In this document: positions 25,555 to 34,957 of the stretch, piece after piece
Layout: each line of letters starts with the position of its first letter
Numbering within the stretch: position 1 is the stretch's first letter
Assembly (NCBI RefSeq): GCF_008386695.1
Contig: NZ_VUOC01000004.1
Location: 3,200,576 to 3,264,575 of the forward strand
DNA: 64,000 nucleotides
From: Chitinophaga agrisoli
GTDB lineage: Bacteria > Bacteroidota > Bacteroidia > Chitinophagales > Chitinophagaceae
Reading direction: 5' to 3'
The notes under the pieces: model-generated
What the model was told of the DNA's origin: nothing
The model's input: only the letters and a program-made list of their open reading frames with translations
The model's database searches: none
Position numbers and translations under genes: made by a program

Positions 25555-28500
25555 TTAAAATTTTACATTCAGACCAACGGTGTAGGTTCTGGCAGCGGGA
25601 TAGTCAAAGCGGCCATCGCCATTATTGCCTTCCGGGTCAAAACTCTTCCATTTGGTCCAGGTGTGGAGGTTCTGCGCCTGTACGAATACCTGTACATCCT
25701 GCACATGTTTTAAACTGGCCAGTATGCCTTTGGGCAGATGGTAGCCTACGTTCACATTCCTGAGGCGGATAAAGGAAGCATCCTGTATATCCCTGGAGGA
25801 ATAGTGCCTGCCATCATCAAAGCGGGGCAGTATGGCATTGTCGCCAGGTTTCTTCCAGCGGTCGTATAACATACGGATAGACTGATTACTGCTGGCGAAG
25901 TCCGGATTTTCATTGAAGTAGTCCTCGTTCAGGTAACGCATGGCATGATCTGCAAAAGTGAACAGCGCATTCACGTAGAATGTTTTCCAGCTGAGGGAGG
26001 TATTGAAACCGCCGGTCAGGGAAGGGATGTATGTACCAAATTCCGCTACACTGAGATCTGTTTCATTATAGTCTGTAGTAATCTTGCCATCCCGGTCGTA
26101 GTATTGGCCGTTACCAGTTTGCGGATTTACCCCGGCCCATTTGGGCGCGTAGTGAGAGCCATAGGGTAGGCCTACCCGGATGATCTGTGTGGTACCCGTC
26201 AGAAATTCGTCCGCTCCACCCAGATCAGTGATCAGGTTCTTATTGTAGGCAAAATTGCCGCCTATTGTCCAGGTAAGATCTTTCTTACGCAGCACATCTA
26301 CCTGGAGGTCCATTTCTATGCCCCGGTTACGCATGGAACCGGTGTTGAGCATCAGATAGTTCTCCTCGAAGCCGGCAGTCAGCGATAACTGCTGTTGAAT
26401 GAAAAGGTTGCTAGTTATTTTATTATACACATCGGTGATAAGCCGGATACGGCTATTCCATACTGCCAGGTCAAAACCGGCGTTGAATTCCTTTGCATAT
26501 TCCCAATCATAGTTGGCGTTACCGGGCCGTTGCGGTACAATGGCGCTATTGCCACCGTACTGTGCGCCACCTGCAAAAATGGGCAGGTAGGCAAATTCAG
26601 ATGCGAATGGGCTGGCAGTGGTACCGTAACTAACGCGGAAGCGCAGGTTGTCTATCAGGTCTACATCCTTCAGGAACGATTCCTTCTTGGTTTCCCAGCC
26701 AATACCCAGTGAATAGAAACCATGCCAGCGGTTGTTTACCGGTACGGTAGAAGCGCCATCATAACGGTAGCTGGCATTGAGGGTATATTTTTCGTCGAAT
26801 GTATAACGTCCCAGGGCGATATAGGATGCCAGCGCACTTTTTACACGCGCGCCGCCCAACTGAGGGATCAGCGAGTTGCTGGAAGAACCGGGCGTAATAC
26901 CGGCAGGCGTTTCCGGCAGCCGGTCGTCTATCCCAAAGCCCGTATAGTTAAAGGCCCGGTAGTCATTTTTTGTGAACTCGAAATAACCGGATACCTCAAA
27001 ATCATGTTTTGCGGCAATCACTTTGGAATAGGTAAGCCCGGAAGTGGAAATGATCCTTGTATTACGGGTAACACCTTCGCCAAAGCTTCCCCTGCCACCG
27101 TTGGATACTTTGGAGCCGGAATAAGAATCCGGGTTAATGTAACGCTCTGTGGTAGTTTCGCGGAAGTCTATGCCCAGTCTTGTTTTGGCTACCAGGCCTT
27201 CCAACAAGGTATAATTAAGGGATGTACCTAAGATGCTTTTAAGCTGGTTATCCTTGCTGCTGGTATTCAGCAGCGCTTCCAGGGAGTTGCTGCCTTCGCG
27301 CAGATCCTCTACCGGGTATATATCATCATTGCCACTGCTTACCAGCGTACCATCCGCCGCATAAGGATACTCATAAGGCAATGCATAATAGACAGCTGCT
27401 AAGGGATTGGCGCCGCTGCTGGATGCTTCGCGCTCAATGAAAGAAGAAGTGGAGTAAGCCAGGCCCACATTCACATTACCGGATAAACGGCCGGCGTTGA
27501 AGTCTACATTATTCTTAAGTGAGTATCGCTTAAGGCCGGAGCGCTTTACGATGCCTTCCTGGTTGTAATAGTTAAGGGAGCTGTAGAAACGGATATTATC
27601 ATTCCCACCGCTGGCGCTTACCTGGTGCTCCTGGAAAGTACCAGTTTGCAGGAAGATCTTTTTCCAGTCCGTATTGCTGTTACGCAGGCTATCGAGGATA
27701 TGATCCGCTTCGCGCTGCTCTTCCGGGGTTTTGGTAGCGTAGTCCGGGTTCTTTTTGGAGTATTTCCATCCCGGGCCTATCTCTGAACCGGTTTCCAGCC
27801 CAATTTCTTCATCGAACTGCAGGTGCTCTGCGGAGTTCATCATCTGGAACTTAGGATTGGGAATATTGGAGATACCGTATTGGGACTGGTATTCTACGGA
27901 TACTTTACCGGATTTGCCTTTTTTAGTGGTGATCACGATCACGCCATTTGCGCCGCGGGAGCCGTACATGGCTTTGGCGGATGCATCCTTTAACACGGTA
28001 ACGGAGGCAATATCTGCCGGGTTAATGCCCTGGAATACGCCCGCTTCAATGGGAATACCATCCATCACATACAACACGGCGGCGTTACCGTTAATAGTAC
28101 CTACGCCCCTGAGCGTTACATTAGCCGCCGTACCTGGCTGACCGGAGCCGGAGGTAACCACCAGGCCCGGCACCCTGCCTTGTAATACCTGGTCAAAAGT
28201 AGCCATGGGCACCTGGTTGATCTTATCTGCCCCAACAATACCGGAGGCAGCGGTAGATTTATCCCTGGCGTAGTTGGTATAACCAGTGACGGTGACGGCG
28301 CTGAGCGTTTTCACATCCAGCTCCATGGTAATATTGATCACCAGGTCGTTACCTATCTGCGCCTGCTGACTCGTATAACCAATGAGGGAAAATTGCAGTG
28401 TTTGGGCAGTATTGGGGGCGGACAGCGTATAGGCGCCATCCACACCGGTCAGCGTACCGGCGGAAGTGCCTACCGCGCGTACGGTTACGCCAGTTAGGGG

Positions 28501-28923
28501 CAGGTTATCCGCATCCCGTACAATGCCGCGGATGACCTTATCAGGCGCTACGGGGGCCGCCGCGCTGGCAAAGATCACCACCAGGCCGTCTTCCTTTACG
28601 GACCAGGCCAGGTTGGTGCCCCGGAATGCCTGTGTTAAAACGGCATCCAGCGTAGCGTCTTTTGCCACCACGGTAACGGTCTTGCTGTCCGGCAAGGTCT
28701 CGTTATGGTATACAAACCGGTAATTGGTTTGCTGCTCAATGGTCTTAAGCACGCGTTGAATGCTGGTTTCCTTTAGCTGCAGGGTAATATTGCCCTGCGC
28801 AAAACCAACCGCGCTTGCCTGCAGACAGATCAGGAAAAAGAGGACAGTTAATTTCATAGTTAACAGCAGTTTGCCTGCAGGAATGGGCTTCCCCTTCCAT
28901 TCCAGGAATACGACTTTTAGCAT
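25555..28923 (-). CDS. SusC/RagA TonB-linked receptor with STN domain
   Basis: 1122 residues from the ATG at 28923; an internal ATG at 28857 begins the signal peptide (LTVLFFLICLQASA) and may be the real start. An STN domain (about residues 45-115: ITLQLKETSIQRVLKTIEQQ) is followed by a carboxypeptidase-like domain (IRGIVRDADNLPLTGVTV), plug (VTVLKDASAKAMYGSRGANG) and a barrel ending TYTVGLNVKF. The STN domain couples it to the FecR/ECF pair 108 bases upstream. With its SusD partner it imports oligomers; the enzymes downstream point to a cyanophycin-like peptide. Confidence 0.95.
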   Translation of the reverse strand: MLKVVFLEWKGKPIPAGKLLLTMKLTVLFFLICLQASAVGFAQGNITLQLKETSIQRVLKTIEQQTNYRFVYHNETLPDSKTVTVVAKDATLDAVLTQAFRGTNLAWSVKEDGLVVIFASAAAPVAPDKVIRGIVRDADNLPLTGVTVRAVGTSAGTLTGVDGAYTLSAPNTAQTLQFSLIGYTSQQAQIGNDLVINITMELDVKTLSAVTVTGYTNYARDKSTAASGIVGADKINQVPMATFDQVLQGRVPGLVVTSGSGQPGTAANVTLRGVGTINGNAAVLYVMDGIPIEAGVFQGINPADIASVTVLKDASAKAMYGSRGANGVIVITTKKGKSGKVSVEYQSQYGISNIPNPKFQMMNSAEHLQFDEEIGLETGSEIGPGWKYSKKNPDYATKTPEEQREADHILDSLRNSNTDWKKIFLQTGTFQEHQVSASGGNDNIRFYSSLNYYNQEGIVKRSGLKRYSLKNNVDFNAGRLSGNVNVGLAYSTSSFIEREASSSGANPLAAVYYALPYEYPYAADGTLVSSGNDDIYPVEDLREGSNSLEALLNTSSKDNQLKSILGTSLNYTLLEGLVAKTRLGIDFRETTTERYINPDSYSGSKVSNGGRGSFGEGVTRNTRIISTSGLTYSKVIAAKHDFEVSGYFEFTKNDYRAFNYTGFGIDDRLPETPAGITPGSSSNSLIPQLGGARVKSALASYIALGRYTFDEKYTLNASYRYDGASTVPVNNRWHGFYSLGIGWETKKESFLKDVDLIDNLRFRVSYGTTASPFASEFAYLPIFAGGAQYGGNSAIVPQRPGNANYDWEYAKEFNAGFDLAVWNSRIRLITDVYNKITSNLFIQQQLSLTAGFEENYLMLNTGSMRNRGIEMDLQVDVLRKKDLTWTIGGNFAYNKNLITDLGGADEFLTGTTQIIRVGLPYGSHYAPKWAGVNPQTGNGQYYDRDGKITTDYNETDLSVAEFGTYIPSLTGGFNTSLSWKTFYVNALFTFADHAMRYLNEDYFNENPDFASSNQSIRMLYDRWKKPGDNAILPRFDDGRHYSSRDIQDASFIRLRNVNVGYHLPKGILASLKHVQDVQVFVQAQNLHTWTKWKSFDPEGNNGDGRFDYPAARTYTVGLNVKF

Positions 28924-29031
28924 ACCTTTGATGTTGGTTTAGTTAATGATTCATTCAGGACATTTTCTAGCCTCAGGGGAAGTGTGCCAGCACTTCCCTA
29001 TTTTATTTTGGTTGACTGATTCTTTGGTTGA

Positions 29032-30135
29032 TCACTTACTGATTATAATAACGCCGTTCTCCATCTTAAAGTTAAAGGGATACGAGAGCTGCAAGGCATC
29101 AAGGGCTTTGACCACGGTCTCGCTTTCGAAGGTGCCGGAGTACCGGTAGCCTTTTACTTCCTCATCTGCAAACTGTACCGGGATGCCATACCATTTCTCC
29201 AGCTTGGCCGCGATCTGTACCAGCGGCTCGTTCTCTATTTCCAGGCGGTTACGTACCCAGGCTATTTCCCGGGCTTTATGATTTACCGGGTCTGCATCCA
29301 GGGGCGCTACCTTAAAAGCGCCGGCTGCAGTAATTGGTTGTTGTATGTTATTGCCGATCACCAGCTTCTGGTTAGGGCTTAATATGATCTTATGGTTGGC
29401 GTCCTCTTTCCAGACTACTTCCACGCTGCCCTTGAAGAGGGCGGTCTCCATCTGTTTATGATCCTTATTAATGCTTACGTTAAATACGGTACCCAGCACT
29501 TTTATATCTGCCAGGGCGGTATGCACCAGGAACGGGCGCTGCACATCGTGGGCCACATCAAAAAAGGCTTCCCCCGTAAGGGTAAGCTGTCGGTTCTGTA
29601 AGTTAAACCCTTCATTGAGCGCAATGGTACTATGGGCCCGTAAGATGATCACGGAGCCATCTGGCAGTACGACTGTTTTGCGGGGGTCATTACCGGCGCT
29701 GAAAAAGGCTGCATTGGCAGGCGTGGTAACGGCCGGTTTTTGTGGCGCGCGCAGGAAGAACAGCCAGGCCCAGACTGCCAGCGGCACAAAGATGGCCAGG
29801 GCGGTAGCGTACCGGCGTACATAGCGGGTGCGGCGGGGGGTAATGGGGGCGGTGTCTTCCGGGATTGGTAAGGCTCCTTTTTCCAGGGCCTGCCGGAGCA
29901 GGTCATACTGCGCAATGCCATCCTGCAACTGACGCAGCTGCTCCAGGCGGTTGCCCTGCCCGGCGGATAACAGAACGATCATTTGCCGGGCTTCTGCAAT
30001 CAGGGCCTGCCGCTCCGGGTGCGTAGCGATCCAGTTTTCCCAGAATGCGGTATCCGTATCATTACCATCGAGGCAATAACGCTGAAAAGACTCGTCGCAT
30101 ACAAAGTCCTCTACCTTGTAATCGTGGAAATTCAT
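29032..30135 (-). CDS. FecR-family anti-sigma factor
   Basis: A 367-residue protein with a cytoplasmic N-terminal sigma-binding part, a membrane segment at about 108-128 (YATALAIFVPLAVWAWLFFL), a FecR domain (LPDGSVIILRAHSTIALNEG; GEAFFDVAHDVQRPFLVHT) and a C-terminal DUF4974-type domain (IENEPLVQIAAKLEKWYG). It is encoded 75 bases after the ECF sigma and before SusC, so it should transmit receptor occupancy to that sigma factor. Confidence 0.93.
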   Translation of the reverse strand: MNFHDYKVEDFVCDESFQRYCLDGNDTDTAFWENWIATHPERQALIAEARQMIVLLSAGQGNRLEQLRQLQDGIAQYDLLRQALEKGALPIPEDTAPITPRRTRYVRRYATALAIFVPLAVWAWLFFLRAPQKPAVTTPANAAFFSAGNDPRKTVVLPDGSVIILRAHSTIALNEGFNLQNRQLTLTGEAFFDVAHDVQRPFLVHTALADIKVLGTVFNVSINKDHKQMETALFKGSVEVVWKEDANHKIILSPNQKLVIGNNIQQPITAAGAFKVAPLDADPVNHKAREIAWVRNRLEIENEPLVQIAAKLEKWYGIPVQFADEEVKGYRYSGTFESETVVKALDALQLSYPFNFKMENGVIIISK

Positions 30136-30210
30136 TGAAAAAGTCCCCCCCCTTTATATAACAGGCGGCGGAATGGAATGGATTTCCTAAGGAAACGGGA
30201 AAAATATTTT

Positions 30211-30771
30211 TCAGGGGGTCTGTTTCAGGAGCTTACGCAGGGTCTTAATAGCGTCGTAGACGGTATTGTAAGCTGTTTTAACGCTTTGGGAGGTTCTGCC
30301 TGCGATCTGTTCATAACTCATGCCTTCAAAGAACCGCAGGCGTATGAGCTCTACCTGGCGGGGAGTAAGTTGTTTGATGGCCTGGTGCAGGCGTTGTTTT
30401 ATTTCTTCGTCCTGCTGTACGCGGATGATGATCTCTTCATAGGAAAGCTCATTCTCCCCTTCCTTGTCCGTCATCCGGTGCACGGCGGTATGGATCTTTG
30501 ACTGGTATTCCAGCTGGTCGATCAGGTCCCGTTTGAAGGCGGTAAACAGGTAGGACTGTACATTCGTGACCGGTTTGAGGGTATCCCGCTTGCCCCATAA
30601 CTGCAGGAACAGCTGGGTGATGCAGTCCTTCACCAGCTCGTCGTTGGCGCAGATCTTTAGCCCGAACCTTACAAGGTGGAAATAGGTATTGTTGTACAGC
30701 GCAAACAAAGCTTGTTTGTCGCCGTTCCTGAGCTGCTCCCAGTAAATACCGTTCTCTTCTGCGTAAGACAT
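30211..30771 (-). CDS. ECF RNA polymerase sigma factor
   Basis: A 186-residue sigma-70 family protein. Region 2 includes ALFALYNNTYFHLVRFGLKI and ELVKDCITQLFLQLWGKRD. Region 4 includes LTPRQVELIRLRFFEGMSYEQIAGR and a recognition helix SVKTAYNTVYDAI. Only two bases separate its start from the stop of the protease gene upstream on the same strand, so it is likely co-transcribed with that gene as well as with fecR. Confidence 0.93.
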   Translation of the reverse strand: MSYAEENGIYWEQLRNGDKQALFALYNNTYFHLVRFGLKICANDELVKDCITQLFLQLWGKRDTLKPVTNVQSYLFTAFKRDLIDQLEYQSKIHTAVHRMTDKEGENELSYEEIIIRVQQDEEIKQRLHQAIKQLTPRQVELIRLRFFEGMSYEQIAGRTSQSVKTAYNTVYDAIKTLRKLLKQTP

Positions 30772-30773
30772 AC

Positions 30774-33700
30774 TTATAATGCCAGCATTAATTGTTTGAT
30801 GGCCTCCTGCAGCTGCTGATCAGTGCCGGTGCTGACTTTCTCAAATTCATTCATGACGGGGATATCCGGTTCTGTCTGATGATTTTCCAGGTAATAACCT
30901 TCCATGCTTTTTACGCCCAGGGAAGGCACGCTCCAGTGCATGCTGTTATCCTGCAGGGACTCGCCCGTCATAAACGTGCAGGAGCCGGGCACGGGCATTC
31001 CTACCAGCTTGCCCATGTGCAGGTATTGGTAGCCGAACACAAAACAATGGCCATCGCTGTAATTAGCTTCATTGGCCAGTACGATGGAAGGTTTTGTCCA
31101 GCGGAAACCGGGCTCTATCCCTACCAGGCGGCTGTCTGTCGTATTCTGCAGGATCTCCTGCCCGCTGAGGAACATTTCCAGATCGGAGGCCAGATCGCCA
31201 CCGCGGTTAAAGCGGGTATCTACGATAATCCCTTTGCGGTTGGTATAACGGCCCATCATCTCCCCATAGGCATTGCGGTAGGCGTCATCGTTCATGCGGT
31301 AGAGGTGCACGTAGCCCAGCTGGCCCTTGCTCTTTTCCTCTACCTCCTGCTGGTTGCGTTTTACCCAGCGTTTATACAGGAGATCCGCTTCTTCGTCCGG
31401 CGAAATGGGTTTGATGGTGATATTATGGCCGTTGATGGTGAGCACGGCAGGCTTACCTGCTTTATGGTTAAGGTATTGGGCCAGGTCTTTATCCGGCGTG
31501 ATGGGCTGCCCGTCTATCGCTTCTATGAGCATGCCTGGTTGCAGGTGCAGGCTGCTGTTATCCAGCGGGCCATTTTTAATGATCTCTGTTAACCGCATGC
31601 CCGGCCCCTTGTACTGCAGATCATACAACGCGCCCAGGGAGGCAGTTACGTCTTTGCCGGACATCTTATTATTATAGGTAGCACCGCTATGGCTTACGTT
31701 CAGCTCTCCCAGCAATTCGCTGAGCATTTCTGCCAGCTCGTAATTATTGCTGATATGGGGCAGGTATTTTTCGTAATCCCGTTTATAACCATCCCAGTCT
31801 GCGCCGTGATAACCTTTGGTGTAAAAGGCGGATCTTGTGCGGTTCCATACATGCAGGAACATGGCCCGTCTTTCTGCGGCCGGGTTTATGCTCATGGAAT
31901 CTTTGATGGTGGTATGGTGTAGTTCTTTACCATCCGCACCCAGCTGGATAATATTGTTATCTGCCAGCAGGAACAGGCGGTGTTGTGCGCTATCCCATTG
32001 CAGGCTGGCATCGTCTGCTTTTACAGTGAAGGGAACGGCGGAAGTATTGTTACGCAGGTTGGTGATCCACAGACTGTATTCTCTGCCGGCAGTAGCGAGC
32101 GTATAAAGGGTATCTCCGTTTGGCGTGAGCAGGGCGTCTGCCAGCATGGATGGACTAAGGGTGAGCTTTACGGTGCGGTCTTTAAGACCGTCCCAGTCTA
32201 TCTGCAGGCCGGCATCTGTGGTGCGGGCTGGCGGTTGATTTTGTAGAGAATAAGGCAGCGAGGTATCCTTCTCCCATTTAAAATGCTCCCAGGCATTCTG
32301 GGTGAAGAACAGTGCATAGATATCATGCTGGCGGCGGCCGCTGTTGGAGTAACTGCGCAGACCGTTGCGGTCGCTGTTCCAGATCATCATGCTGCCGTTC
32401 ATGGCCCACTGCGGATGCTCATCGCCATAACCACTTTCTGTAAGATTTTGCAGCTGGCCTTTACCATCTGCGCGGATGATGCCTATATCCAGGTTGCCGG
32501 CGCTGCCGGGATTATATTGAAAGAGTATCCATTTACCGTCCGGGCTCCAGCGGAAGAACTGATCATGATCGCTTCTGCTGGAGAGCTGTTCCACACCCAG
32601 GATGGTGCGGGTTTGCCGGGTGGCGGTGTTGTAGATCTTTAGCGCAGTGCGGTTGGCGATGTAAGCAATCTCCTTACCATCCGGCGAGTGGAGCGGCTGG
32701 TAATTATCTTCCTCGTTTTGAATAAGGACAGCCGTTCTGCCGGAGGCGATGGCGGTTTGGGCAATCTGCCAGCCTTGTTTGCTTTCTGTAGCGTATAAAA
32801 GGTACTGGCCATCCGGGGAAAAGCTAAGGTCTGCTTCTTCTCCCGGCGTATCTGTAATGCGTTTAATGGCGCCGGTGGCGATGTTGCAGGCAAATACCTC
32901 TCCCCGGCAAATGAAGGCGGCTTCTTTACCATTGGGAGATACGATGAGGTTGTTAATGTTATCAGTAATGGCTACCTGCTGGCGGTTAGTTTGCTGTGGT
33001 ACAGCAGGTATGCGGACCCGTAGCTTCTGCGCGGTTTTATTTGGTTGCTTTGTATACAATTCCCCGTTGTAGCTGAAACAAAGGGTACCATTGCCGGCGA
33101 TGGTTAGAAAGCGTACCGGATGCTTCTGGAAATTGGTTACCTGTTGTGTTTGCGCGGGATTGTTTAATGATAGCTGGTATACGTTAAAGCTGCCGCTTGT
33201 TTCGCTGAGGTAATAAATGCCTTGCTCATTGGGGGTGAAAACGGGGTTCCTGTCTTCCCCTTTGAATGTGGTGATCTTTTTATGGGTATTGGTTTGCCGG
33301 TCATAGATCCAGATATCGCGGGCAATAGAAGATAGCTGATGTTTGCGCCAGGCATTCTCCCGGCCCTTTTTATCATGGTAGATGATATACTGGCCGCTGC
33401 GGCTTATCCTGGCGTCTTCTGCCGGGGTGGTGAGTACCTGTGTTACACGGCCGCCACCAGCTGGGACCTGGTATAATTCGGGCATACCGTCAGATGGGAA
33501 CTGCCGGTTGCCGGCATCATCCAACCGTACCGCGCCAAAGAAGACGGTACTGTCCCTTTCTGTAAAGTCATAGGGGAACTCATCCGCGGAGTGAAAAGTA
33601 AGGCGCGTTTCCGGGCCGCCGGTAGCGGGGATCATAAAGATATCGAAGTTGCCATAGCGGCTGCCGGCAAAGGCGATATAACGGCCGTCGTGGCTCCATA

Positions 33701-33905
33701 CCGGCATACATTCATGCGCACTGTCTGTAGTAAGAGGTGTGGCCGTGCCACCATTTGCCGGTACTTTATAGAGGTTGCCCTGATAGGTGAATACGATAGT
33801 TTGGCCATCCGGAGAGATGGATGGATACCGTAACCAGGAAGGCGCTTCCTGCGCCCATAGTCCCCCGGCCAGGAAAGTACATAACAAGATAAGTAAGCCT
33901 TTCAT
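30774..33905 (-). CDS. Tricorn-like S41 peptidase with PDZ and beta-propeller
   Basis: 1043 residues from the ATG at 33905, which opens a signal peptide (LLILLCTFLAGGLWAQ); the ATG at 33971 would bury it. Two propeller-type regions of WD40/PD40 repeats occupy about 20-640 (SPDGQTIVFTYQGNLYKVP; SHDGRYIAFAGSRYGNFDIF). A tricorn C1 helical segment is near 690-760, a PDZ domain near 770-840, and an S41 domain at the end with nucleophile Ser950 in NYSDGH. Tricorn proteases degrade peptides released by larger proteases. Here the enzyme is exported and ends two bases before the ECF sigma gene of the cyanophycin-type SusCD locus, so it may process imported peptides. Confidence 0.9.
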   Translation of the reverse strand: MKGLLILLCTFLAGGLWAQEAPSWLRYPSISPDGQTIVFTYQGNLYKVPANGGTATPLTTDSAHECMPVWSHDGRYIAFAGSRYGNFDIFMIPATGGPETRLTFHSADEFPYDFTERDSTVFFGAVRLDDAGNRQFPSDGMPELYQVPAGGGRVTQVLTTPAEDARISRSGQYIIYHDKKGRENAWRKHQLSSIARDIWIYDRQTNTHKKITTFKGEDRNPVFTPNEQGIYYLSETSGSFNVYQLSLNNPAQTQQVTNFQKHPVRFLTIAGNGTLCFSYNGELYTKQPNKTAQKLRVRIPAVPQQTNRQQVAITDNINNLIVSPNGKEAAFICRGEVFACNIATGAIKRITDTPGEEADLSFSPDGQYLLYATESKQGWQIAQTAIASGRTAVLIQNEEDNYQPLHSPDGKEIAYIANRTALKIYNTATRQTRTILGVEQLSSRSDHDQFFRWSPDGKWILFQYNPGSAGNLDIGIIRADGKGQLQNLTESGYGDEHPQWAMNGSMMIWNSDRNGLRSYSNSGRRQHDIYALFFTQNAWEHFKWEKDTSLPYSLQNQPPARTTDAGLQIDWDGLKDRTVKLTLSPSMLADALLTPNGDTLYTLATAGREYSLWITNLRNNTSAVPFTVKADDASLQWDSAQHRLFLLADNNIIQLGADGKELHHTTIKDSMSINPAAERRAMFLHVWNRTRSAFYTKGYHGADWDGYKRDYEKYLPHISNNYELAEMLSELLGELNVSHSGATYNNKMSGKDVTASLGALYDLQYKGPGMRLTEIIKNGPLDNSSLHLQPGMLIEAIDGQPITPDKDLAQYLNHKAGKPAVLTINGHNITIKPISPDEEADLLYKRWVKRNQQEVEEKSKGQLGYVHLYRMNDDAYRNAYGEMMGRYTNRKGIIVDTRFNRGGDLASDLEMFLSGQEILQNTTDSRLVGIEPGFRWTKPSIVLANEANYSDGHCFVFGYQYLHMGKLVGMPVPGSCTFMTGESLQDNSMHWSVPSLGVKSMEGYYLENHQTEPDIPVMNEFEKVSTGTDQQLQEAIKQLMLAL

Positions 33906-33998
33906 CCGGGCAGAAGGTAGAAAAAAAAGCGGAATATATCTAAAAAGGCACGGACCGCCACTGCGATCCATGCCTTATACAATATATACACTATAACA

Positions 33999-34709
33999 CT
34001 ATGCTTCCTGCGGAGTAGCTATATCGATACCTAAAGCAGCCAGCACTTTCCGGCCTACAAATTCTGCGGAAGCTGGGTTCTGACCGCTGATGAGATTCCC
34101 ATCCTGCACGGAAAACGGCAGCCAGTCCGGTCCTTTTACAAAATCAGCGCCTTTTTCTATTAACATATCTTCCAGCATATAAGGCACCATATCGGTGGTA
34201 TTGCCGGCAATTTCTTCTGAGTTGGTAAAAGCAGATATTTTTTTGCCTTTTACCAGGGGTTGTCCGTTAACATCTTTAACATTCTCCAGCGCGGCTGGCG
34301 CATGACATACCAGCGCGGTGGGCCTGCCGGAGTTATGGAAGGCTTCCAGCAGGGCGATAGATTTTTCGTTCTGCGGCAGGTCCCACATGGGGCCATGTCC
34401 GCCGGGATAGTAAATGGCGTCATAATCTGCATCATTCATATCTTCCAGCTTAAGGGTGGTCTGCAGCCTGTTAAGCGCTACTTTATCTTCCAATATCCTT
34501 TCTACTGACGGGGCCATGAACTGCGGTTGCAGACTAAGGGGATCAACAGTGATAGCACCTCCTTTAGGACTGGCGATGGTAATATCAACGCCGTTATCTG
34601 AGAGCAGGTAATAAGGGGCGGCAAACTCTTCCATCCATTGACCAGTGATCTTACCGTTGGCAGCTTTGTTGGCAGAGGTGAGCACGAACAACACTTTTTT
34701 TGTTTGCAT
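33999..34709 (-). CDS. DJ-1/PfpI family protein (Hsp31-like)
   Basis: A 236-residue cytoplasmic protein of the class I glutamine-amidotransferase-like fold. The nucleophile elbow ALVCHAPAAL puts Cys135 next to His136. A Glu-containing N-terminal helix (GQWMEEFAAPYYLL) and the loop YYPGGHGPMWDLP are typical of Hsp31/YajL-like glyoxalase III or protein-deglycation family members. It diverges from the aldo/keto reductase gene at 34958. The two share a 248-base intergenic region with a CRP-like palindrome, so both may belong to a reactive-aldehyde response. Confidence 0.88.
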   Translation of the reverse strand: MQTKKVLFVLTSANKAANGKITGQWMEEFAAPYYLLSDNGVDITIASPKGGAITVDPLSLQPQFMAPSVERILEDKVALNRLQTTLKLEDMNDADYDAIYYPGGHGPMWDLPQNEKSIALLEAFHNSGRPTALVCHAPAALENVKDVNGQPLVKGKKISAFTNSEEIAGNTTDMVPYMLEDMLIEKGADFVKGPDWLPFSVQDGNLISGQNPASAEFVGRKVLAALGIDIATPQEA

Positions 34710-34790
34710 GGCATTTGGTTTTTAAGGTTAAAATTTGTTGATACCGCTTAATTTCAATTCAAAGGTCAAGTAAAAACAATGCTTTATGTG

Positions 34791-34804
34791 GTGATCTGTA
34801 TCAC
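34791..34804. promoter_or_regulatory. CRP/FNR-like palindrome between divergent genes
   Basis: GTGA, a 6-base spacer and TCAC match the core half-sites of CRP-family operators. It lies 82 bases from the DJ-1 start and 154 bases from the aldo/keto reductase start. A TACTTTTG box at 34827-34834 could be the -7 element of a promoter toward the reductase. Confidence 0.4.
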
Positions 34805-34957
34805 TTTTTTTGACCAGTGATCCCGTTACTTTTGAGTAGTTTGCCCAATGTGATGATAACAGCTTATCTATCTGTCAGCTATTTATCTTAATAGAAGGTA
34901 TATTACCAAAAACAATATTTATTTTTATCGCTCAACACTGTAAAAAATCAGAAACAT

